NCBI GenBank assembly: GCA_049601975.1
Contig: JBMYRC010000074.1
Span: 1 to 19,234 of the forward strand
DNA length: 19,234 nucleotides
Source of the DNA: UBA6544 sp049601975
GTDB taxonomy: Bacteria; Pseudomonadota; Alphaproteobacteria; UBA8366
Direction: 5' to 3'
Shown: one piece after another, positions 14,570-19,234 of the stretch
How positions within the stretch are numbered: position 1 is the stretch's first letter
How the letters are laid out: every line of letters starts with the position of its first letter
Notes under the pieces: model-generated
Told to the model about the DNA's origin: nothing
The model's input: the letters and a program-made list of their open reading frames with translations, nothing else
Databases searched by the model: none
Program-made: the position numbers and the translations under genes

Positions 14570-15967
14570 TTAGTCCTCTCCCGCCAATAGAAAATTGTTT
14601 GCCGGCACTGTCCGGTGGAACAGGTCGTCCACTGATTCATTCTCGAAATTCATGATAGTTCTGTGCAGCCACTCTTCACCTTCCTTTCCAACGCAAGGTG
14701 CAACGAGTGAGCGGAACTTGCTCCGTAGCTCGAGGTCGGTCAGGAAGTTTCCAAACTCACCTTTTGGCAGTTCCAAGGTGCGGGTTAAAGGGCTGCAGTT
14801 CGATAGCGCTATACTCACGCGCGTTCGATATCGCGAATGATCGCTGTCCATCATCTTCATCGCGCTGATGCGTTGCATCAGCCGCGCGGTATCCTTGTCG
14901 TGAAGGCGTTCGCTGAAATCGTCCCAGTAAATGCGGCCTTCGATCAATGCGACGGCGGACATGAAGTGGACGGAAAACTGTGCATCAACCAAGTTTTCTG
15001 GAGTTTGCTTCTGAAGTTCCGGTGCTCCCGTCAGATCGTAAGCCAACTCTGGAAGCTCGATCACGACGGAAACGATATCCTTGGCAGCGAAGCCGTGTTC
15101 GCGTTTGAGGTCGATGATGGCGTCTACGGCCGTGTGGGCGAGGCGACATCCCGGATAGGGTTTAACGGCAATATTCATCGTCTCCCAAAGCGTGCCGATC
15201 TCGGCAATCGCCTTGCGGGCATTCGGTGATGGTGCGAAAGCATGCAGGAAGCCGTAACGCCCTTCCAAAGGATGGGTCGCACCGACGAAACCTTCGCGAG
15301 CGAAACTCGCGGCCACGAGACCGTTTTTTGCTGCGTTACCGACCTGATAGCGCATGGTCCAAGCGCCATTCTCGATGAATTGCATGGTGCCGGAGGCCTG
15401 TGAGAGCGCGATGCCGAGCGCGCTTTCAATCTCTTTTGCATTCAAACCCATCACTTTGCTGGCGGCGACCGCCGCCGCAAAGGCACCGCAGGTTGCCGTC
15501 GGATGATAGCCCCGTTCGTAATGATCGTCGGGTCCCAGTGCTTGGCCCAACCGGCAGATGGTTTCGTATCCGGCAATAACGGAGACGATAACATCCCGGC
15601 CACTGGCACCCGGCAATTGTGCTGCCGCGAGAGCCGCCGGGACGACGACGGCACTCGGATGCACCGAGGCATCGGCATGGGTGTCGTCGAAATTGAAGGA
15701 ATGTCCAAGCGCGCCATTCATTAAAGCCGCCGCCGCTGGCGAGAACCAGCGCGAATCTCCGAAGACGCCGCAGGTACCGCCATCGGCACCCAGAACCTCG
15801 GCTGCCCGCATCATGGCCAATGCGGAATCTACTTCGTGGCGTGCCCGCACGCCGATACCGACGAGATCGCACATGAGAAGCTTGGCGCGAATGGTTACTT
15901 CCGCTGGGATATCTTCATATTGGAGATTGGCAACGAATTTTGCGAGTTGTCGTGTGACTTCAAGCAT
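14570..15967 (-). CDS. MmgE/PrpD family protein
   Basis: A 465-residue member of the family of 2-methylcitrate dehydratase, cis-aconitate decarboxylase and iminodisuccinate epimerase, all acting on free di-/tricarboxylates without cofactor. Visible: FNFDDTHADASVHPSA (91-106), with D94/D95, T96, H97 and H103, and VKPYPGCRLAH (268-278), with H278. The usual KRxHxG motif reads MRYQVG (205-210), so the family Lys and His are Met205 and Gln208; this argues against simple equation with characterised enzymes. It sits between the first CoA lyase (9-base gap) and MaoC (2-base gap). By context it may isomerise, dehydrate or decarboxylate the acid before or after CoA steps. Family certain, reaction unknown. 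Confidence 0.92.
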   Translation of the reverse strand: MLEVTRQLAKFVANLQYEDIPAEVTIRAKLLMCDLVGIGVRARHEVDSALAMMRAAEVLGADGGTCGVFGDSRWFSPAAAALMNGALGHSFNFDDTHADASVHPSAVVVPAALAAAQLPGASGRDVIVSVIAGYETICRLGQALGPDDHYERGYHPTATCGAFAAAVAASKVMGLNAKEIESALGIALSQASGTMQFIENGAWTMRYQVGNAAKNGLVAASFAREGFVGATHPLEGRYGFLHAFAPSPNARKAIAEIGTLWETMNIAVKPYPGCRLAHTAVDAIIDLKREHGFAAKDIVSVVIELPELAYDLTGAPELQKQTPENLVDAQFSVHFMSAVALIEGRIYWDDFSERLHDKDTARLMQRISAMKMMDSDHSRYRTRVSIALSNCSPLTRTLELPKGEFGNFLTDLELRSKFRSLVAPCVGKEGEEWLHRTIMNFENESVDDLFHRTVPANNFLLAGED

Positions 15968-15976
15968 CGCCGGGCA

Positions 15977-16834
15977 CTATGTACCGGCAGTAGCCGAGAT
16001 ACGCTCGGCGCGCGCCATGGTGCGGCGGGCGGCTATAATGACCGGCTCATCGATCATTTTACCATCGATCTGCAAGGCGCCGGAGAAATTGCCTTCGGCG
16101 GCTTCAACGATGCGGCGCGCAAGATCGACTTCAGCGTCACTTGGGCTGAACGCGGCGTTGATTGGTGCGACTTGCGAGGGATGTATCGCCGCCTTACCGG
16201 TGAAGCCGAGGGCGCGCGCCCGGCGGGACTCGTCTTCGAGGCCAGCTTGATCGTCGATCTCGATCCAAACCGTGTCGAGTGCTTCGATACGGGCTTCCGT
16301 CGCTGCGAGGACGACTTGGCTGCGAGTGTATAGCAATGAATCCCAACTTAGATCGGAGCCCGTTTCCGCCACCAAATCCACGGCCCCAAATCCTAAAATC
16401 GTCGTGGCATCGGAGGCGAGTGCGACTTCCGCGACAGCGCGCACGCCTTTTGCGGTTTCCACCGTTGGGAACAACTCGATGTCTTGGCGGTAAGGCTGCA
16501 GGATTTCCGTCATCCAGCGGACTTCTTCCGGCGATTCCACTTTTGGGATCATAATTCCGTCCGGCAAATGCTCCATCTCAAACAGTGCTTCCAAGTCACG
16601 TAAACCGTCCGATAGGCGAGGAGAGTTGATCCGTAGATAGCGCAGCACCGGGCGGTCCGTCGGATCGCCGAAGAAGGTGCCGGTCAGCTCACGCGCTTCC
16701 GCCTTGCGGTCTGGGACGACGGCGTCTTCCCAGTCGACGATAACAATGTCCGCACCCGTCGCGATTGCTTTGGAGAACCTGTCCGGGCGAAGCGCCGGGA
16801 CAAAAAGCATAGAGCGGCGGGGTGGCTGAAGCAT
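15977..16834 (-). CDS. HpcH/HpaI (CitE-like) CoA-ester lyase, first copy
   Basis: A 285-residue lyase with the full set of citrate lyase beta/citramalyl-CoA/malyl-CoA lyase marks: RRSMLFVPA (6-14), VDWEDAV (33-39), R68 in LRINSP, PKVESPEEV (98-106), Mg ligands E126 (TVET) and D153 (GAVD), and the C-terminal GKAAIHPSQVAPIN (213-226). Expected chemistry is retro-Claisen cleavage of a malyl-, methylmalyl- or citramalyl-type CoA to acetyl- or propionyl-CoA plus glyoxylate or pyruvate. It lies 12 bases downstream of the acyl-CoA dehydrogenase stop and 9 bases upstream of the MmgE/PrpD start. Closer to canonical than the copy at 13164. Confidence 0.92.
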   Translation of the reverse strand: MLQPPRRSMLFVPALRPDRFSKAIATGADIVIVDWEDAVVPDRKAEARELTGTFFGDPTDRPVLRYLRINSPRLSDGLRDLEALFEMEHLPDGIMIPKVESPEEVRWMTEILQPYRQDIELFPTVETAKGVRAVAEVALASDATTILGFGAVDLVAETGSDLSWDSLLYTRSQVVLAATEARIEALDTVWIEIDDQAGLEDESRRARALGFTGKAAIHPSQVAPINAAFSPSDAEVDLARRIVEAAEGNFSGALQIDGKMIDEPVIIAARRTMARAERISATAGT

Positions 16835-16846
16835 CCGTTTGTGACC

Positions 16847-18034
16847 CTAGAACGATCTGGGCATACCGAGAACATGCTGCCCGATATAGCTGAGGATTAG
16901 GTTGGTCGAAATAGGTGCCGTCCGGTAAAGGCGCGACTCGCGCCATTTACGCTCAATATCGTATTCGCGCGCAAAGGCAAATCCACCAAAGGTTTGCATG
17001 CAGGCCTCGCCCATCTTCCACGCCGCTTCCGCCGCAAGATGCTTGGCGATGTTCGCCTCCGCCCCGCAATCGACACCCGCATCGAACAGGGCAGCGGCCT
17101 TGCGGGCCATCAGATCTGCGGCCTCGATTTCCGCATAGGCGGCCGCAATCGGGAATTGGACACCCTGATTACTGCCGATAGGTTTGCCGAACACGACCCT
17201 TTCGTTGGAGTAGTCGACTGCCTTCTTCGTGAAGTATCGGGCGTCGCCCATGGATTCGCCGGAGATTAGAATGCGTTCCGCATTCATGCCGTCGAGGATA
17301 TACCGAAATCCGCGGCCTTCCTCGCCGATGAGGGTGGAGGCGGGAATTCGGCAATTATCGAAGAACACTTCCGTCGTGTTGTGATTGATCATTGCCTCGA
17401 GCGGCTTGATCTCGCAGCCGTTGCCGACCGCGTCGCGCAGATCGACTAGGAAGACTGACAGTCCATCTACACGCTTCTCCACCTGATCGGCGGGCGTGGT
17501 GCGTGCCAAGAGCAGCATCAGGTCGGAATGCAGCGCGCGGCTGGTCCAAACTTTTTGACCGTTTACAATGTAACTATCGCCGTCTTTCTCCGCTTTCGTC
17601 CGGGTTTGCGTAGTGTCGGTGCCGGTCGTTGGTTCCGTCACACCGAAGGCTTGCAAACGAACCTCTCCTGAGGCGATTTTCGGCAGGTACTCGCGCTTCT
17701 GTTCCTCGCTGCCGTGGCGCAGCAAAGTACCCATGATATACATCTGGGCGTGACAGGCGGCGGCACTGGAGCCCTTCTCATGCACGGTCTCCAGGATTAC
17801 CGCTCCGGCCCGAATCGGCAAGCCGGAGCCGCCGTATTCCTCCGGGATCAAGGCACCGAGGAACCCGGCTTCCGTTAATTCGCGCACGAAGGCTGTCGGA
17901 TAACTGCCCTCTGGTCCCTGGTCTTCCAGGCCACGCCAGTACTCCCCTGGATAATCCTCGCAAATCTTGGCAACCGCCTCCCTGATTTCCGGATAGTCCT
18001 CGCCAAGTTCCATTACAACGCTGTCACTGCTCAT
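16847..18034 (-). CDS. Acyl-CoA dehydrogenase lacking the usual C-terminal catalytic Glu
   Basis: A 395-residue acyl-CoA dehydrogenase. Present: AFGVTEPTTGTDTT (129-142), VWTSRA (162-167), and the FAD-binding C-terminal half with FGGFAFAREYDIERKWRESRLY (349-370). The C-terminal segment reads RTAPISTNLILSYIGQHVLG, with Pro374 where most members have the catalytic Glu. E253 in MNAERIL sits at the position used as base by isovaleryl-CoA dehydrogenase (LDLERL), so the base has probably moved there. The start is ATG 18034: an upstream frame extension to 18217 would overlap the lyase gene, and GGAG lies seven bases before 18034. Four bases separate it from the upstream lyase stop. A branched acyl-CoA is a plausible substrate. 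Confidence 0.92.
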   Translation of the reverse strand: MSSDSVVMELGEDYPEIREAVAKICEDYPGEYWRGLEDQGPEGSYPTAFVRELTEAGFLGALIPEEYGGSGLPIRAGAVILETVHEKGSSAAACHAQMYIMGTLLRHGSEEQKREYLPKIASGEVRLQAFGVTEPTTGTDTTQTRTKAEKDGDSYIVNGQKVWTSRALHSDLMLLLARTTPADQVEKRVDGLSVFLVDLRDAVGNGCEIKPLEAMINHNTTEVFFDNCRIPASTLIGEEGRGFRYILDGMNAERILISGESMGDARYFTKKAVDYSNERVVFGKPIGSNQGVQFPIAAAYAEIEAADLMARKAAALFDAGVDCGAEANIAKHLAAEAAWKMGEACMQTFGGFAFAREYDIERKWRESRLYRTAPISTNLILSYIGQHVLGMPRSF

Positions 18035-18038
18035 CGAA

Positions 18039-19001
18039 TTACTCCGCCGCCGCTGCGAATAGGGTTGCTGGATCGTGGTTCTTTGGAACGCCTGCCTTGG
18101 CAATTGCGCCGCTGAGGCGTTCACCCGGAAGGTTAGTCTCGATGATCTCACGGATGGCGCAGAGTTTGTCGAGATTGATGCCGGTGCGCAGACCCATGGC
18201 TTCCGCCATGAAGACACCGTCTTCCATCACCATGTTGCCTGTTGCACCCGGCGCCCAAGGACAGCCGCCGAGACCGGCCAAGCAGGCGTCGAAGCTACGG
18301 ATGCCGACATCGAGTGCAGCTTCCATATTGGCGAGGCCGAGGCCGCGGGTGTCGTGGAAATGCGCCGTCATGGTGGCGTCGGGGCCGAGTTCGGTTTGCA
18401 GGAGGCGGAAGAGGTCGCGCACTTGCTTCGGGTTCGCATAGCCGACCGTATCGCAGACCGTCAGGTGGTCGGCGCCCGCTTCGACGAATTGTTGCGCCAG
18501 TTTGACCGTCGCCGCAGGGTCCACGCTTCCTTCCAAGGTGCAACCAAAGGCGGTCGAGAGGCCGCCATCGATGATGAACTTCTTGTCGTCCGGCAAAGCA
18601 TCGCGCATCTCGACGATACGGCGGAAATCTTCAATCGATTCCTCGGGCTTGCGGCGGACGTTTTGCAGATTGTGCGTCTCGGAAACCGAAGCCACGAAGT
18701 TTAGCTTTTTCATACCAAGCTCAACGCCGCGCTCTGCACCCTTCATGTTCGGGATCAGCGCCGAGATGATGCAGTCGCCCGTATCGGTCGCCTGTGTCGC
18801 TTCGACGACCTCGATCGCATCCTTGAATTGCGGGATCAGTTTCGGCGGTACGAAAGAGCAGATTTCGATGGCCGGCATACCGGTGGCCACTTCCGCCTTC
18901 ATCCAGCTGATCTTTGCCTCGGTTGGAAAGAAACCCTTGGTGTTCTGAAGCCCGTCCCGCATCCCTACTTCGCGGAACTCAATATCAATACCATCGCGCA
19001 T
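18039..19001 (-). CDS. Hydroxymethylglutaryl-CoA lyase-family protein
   Basis: A 320-residue DRE-TIM/HMGL-like lyase. Known activity of the family: cleavage of 3-hydroxy-3-methylglutaryl-CoA to acetyl-CoA and acetoacetate. Motifs: GMRDGLQN (13-20) with R15 and D16, SFVPPKLIPQ (49-58), metal ligands H214 and H216 in HFHDTRG, and the cysteine loop GLGGCPWAPGATGN (243-256) with C247 and N256. All catalytic residues are present. The start is ATG 19001, with GGGAGGA nine bases upstream; a TTG at 19049 is in frame but inside the operator-like palindrome. It is the first gene of the nine-gene unit. No methylcrotonyl-CoA carboxylase or methylglutaconyl-CoA hydratase of the leucine pathway is nearby, so the substrate may be a related hydroxyacyl-CoA. 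Confidence 0.92.
   Translation of the reverse strand: MRDGIDIEFREVGMRDGLQNTKGFFPTEAKISWMKAEVATGMPAIEICSFVPPKLIPQFKDAIEVVEATQATDTGDCIISALIPNMKGAERGVELGMKKLNFVASVSETHNLQNVRRKPEESIEDFRRIVEMRDALPDDKKFIIDGGLSTAFGCTLEGSVDPAATVKLAQQFVEAGADHLTVCDTVGYANPKQVRDLFRLLQTELGPDATMTAHFHDTRGLGLANMEAALDVGIRSFDACLAGLGGCPWAPGATGNMVMEDGVFMAEAMGLRTGINLDKLCAIREIIETNLPGERLSGAIAKAGVPKNHDPATLFAAAAE
18042..18045 (-). promoter_or_regulatory. Ribosome binding site that fixes the acyl-CoA dehydrogenase start
   Basis: GGAG (minus strand) lies immediately before the HMG-CoA-lyase-like stop codon (18039-18041) and seven bases before ATG 18034. It supports the shorter dehydrogenase reading and tight coupling of the two genes. 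Confidence 0.65.
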
Positions 19002-19010
19002 GTGCGAAAA

Positions 19011-19017
19011 TCCTCCC
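19011..19017 (-). promoter_or_regulatory. Ribosome binding site that fixes the HMG-CoA-lyase-like start
   Basis: GGGAGGA on the minus strand, nine bases before ATG 19001. It favours this start over the in-frame TTG at 19049. Confidence 0.7.
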
Positions 19018-19037
19018 TGCACCCGAAAATTAGTTGG

Positions 19038-19049
19038 TTGTCCGGACAA
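19038..19049. promoter_or_regulatory. Candidate GntR operator, perfect 12-base palindrome
   Basis: TTGTCCGGACAA is perfectly symmetric and contains the GT-N4-AC arrangement common in GntR-family operators. It lies just downstream of the predicted transcription start and upstream of the ribosome site of the first operon gene, a good place for repression. The GntR/UTRA gene closes the same operon. Binding is inferred, not shown. Confidence 0.5.
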
Positions 19050-19060
19050 ATCTTGCTGAT

Positions 19061-19089
19061 GTTTTAAGTCGGGTGGGTATATGAGTCAA
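19061..19089 (-). promoter_or_regulatory. Candidate sigma-70 promoter of the nine-gene operon
   Basis: Minus strand: TTGACT (19089-19084), a 17-base spacer, then TAAAAC (19066-19061). The -35 matches 5 of 6 and the -10 matches 4 of 6 of the consensus, with ideal spacing. Predicted start near 19054, leader of about 53 bases. A TATAAT also occurs at 19126-19121 (minus strand), but without a good -35 in front. Confidence 0.45.
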
Positions 19090-19169
19090 ACCTGCACGTA
19101 TTGTTGCTGGGGAACGTCTCATTATAAAGGAAATTTAGCGGCTTGAGGACGTTAACCCACCAGGAAGTG

Positions 19170-19191
19170 GCCGAGCGCCGCGGCGCTCGGC
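19170..19191 (-). terminator. 22-base perfect GC-rich palindrome, probable terminator
   Basis: GCCGAGCGCCG followed by its exact reverse complement, able to fold as a nine-base-pair hairpin with a CGCG loop. It lies five bases after the stop of what looks like a minus-strand gene entering the window, so it probably ends that upstream transcript before the operon promoter. The following bases are only weakly T-rich, so the type of termination is uncertain. Confidence 0.5.
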
Positions 19192-19196
19192 TTGGC

Positions 19197-19234
19197 TTAG
19201 TTGGATTGCGAGGCGTCGATTAGAACATTTGTGA
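19197..19234 (-). CDS. Possible C-terminal end of a gene entering from the right
   Basis: On the minus strand the last bases read in frame TNVLIDASQSN then TAA (19199-19197), directly followed by a strong palindrome. Eleven codons are too few for identification, and an open frame of this length can be chance. Its main support is the hairpin right after the stop. Confidence 0.3.
   Translation of the reverse strand, partial: TNVLIDASQSN

Noticed and set aside
13506..14573. 355-codon open frame on the plus strand
   Set aside because: It lies antisense across the second CoA lyase and MaoC genes, shows no recognisable domain, and its composition is that of a frame shadow of GC-rich coding DNA.
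18035..18217. 61-codon N-terminal extension of the acyl-CoA dehydrogenase
   Set aside because: It would overlap the HMG-CoA-lyase-like coding region in another frame, with low-complexity basic sequence; a ribosome site supports 18034.
18039..19001. Leucine-degradation operon
   Set aside because: HMG-CoA lyase and acyl-CoA dehydrogenases are suggestive, but methylcrotonyl-CoA carboxylase subunits and methylglutaconyl-CoA hydratase are absent, and the MmgE/PrpD and CitE-like lyases do not belong to that route.

Overview
The window looks like a chromosomal catabolic region from an alphaproteobacterium, probably a Rhodospirillales-like lineage. This rests on the moderately high GC, the GTG/ATG starts with GGAGG-type ribosome sites, and a gene content dominated by CoA-ester catabolism and soluble oxidoreductases. 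No rRNA, tRNA, CRISPR array, transposase or integrase is visible. Taxonomy is inference only.

Left part (1-1828, + strand): two exported proteins, a cytochrome P460-type haem protein followed by a clear hairpin terminator, and a two-HKD phospholipase D/nuclease-like protein. Middle part (1859-9808): a minus-strand pair (an enolase-superfamily acid-sugar-type dehydratase/racemase, then an orphan xanthine-dehydrogenase/CoxL-type molybdenum subunit). It is transcribed divergently from a plus-strand series: a short-chain dehydrogenase, a CmcJ/NvfI-type oxygenase-like protein and a ketopantoate-reductase-like protein. A small ArsC/YffB-type thioredoxin-fold protein (minus) diverges from a 3-hydroxyisobutyrate-dehydrogenase-like protein (plus) across a 17-base palindrome.

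Right part (9926-19001, all minus strand): a compact head-to-tail run of nine genes, transcribed from about 19055 leftwards. The order is HMG-CoA-lyase-like, acyl-CoA dehydrogenase, HpcH/HpaI-type CoA lyase, MmgE/PrpD, MaoC hydratase, second HpcH/HpaI-type CoA lyase, second acyl-CoA dehydrogenase, class III CoA-transferase, GntR/UTRA regulator. Gaps are 2-22 bases, except 94 before the CoA-transferase gene; the regulator start overlaps the CoA-transferase stop by one base. Upstream of the first gene are a plausible sigma-70 promoter and, just past its expected start point, a perfect 12-base palindrome (TTGTCCGGACAA) of GntR-operator type.

Together the nine genes read as a self-regulated route for a dicarboxylic, probably methyl-branched, acid: activation by CoA transfer, alpha,beta-dehydrogenation, hydration, then retro-Claisen/aldol cleavage by up to three different lyases. 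MmgE/PrpD would act on a free di- or tricarboxylate. The MaoC, CoA-transferase and HpcH trio resembles the logic of itaconate/mesaconate/citramalate degradation, but the two dehydrogenases and the HMG-CoA-type lyase do not fit that pathway. No methylcrotonyl-CoA carboxylase is present, so it is not a standard leucine operon. This operon is the best candidate here for an undescribed pathway. The real substrate cannot be read from the sequence.
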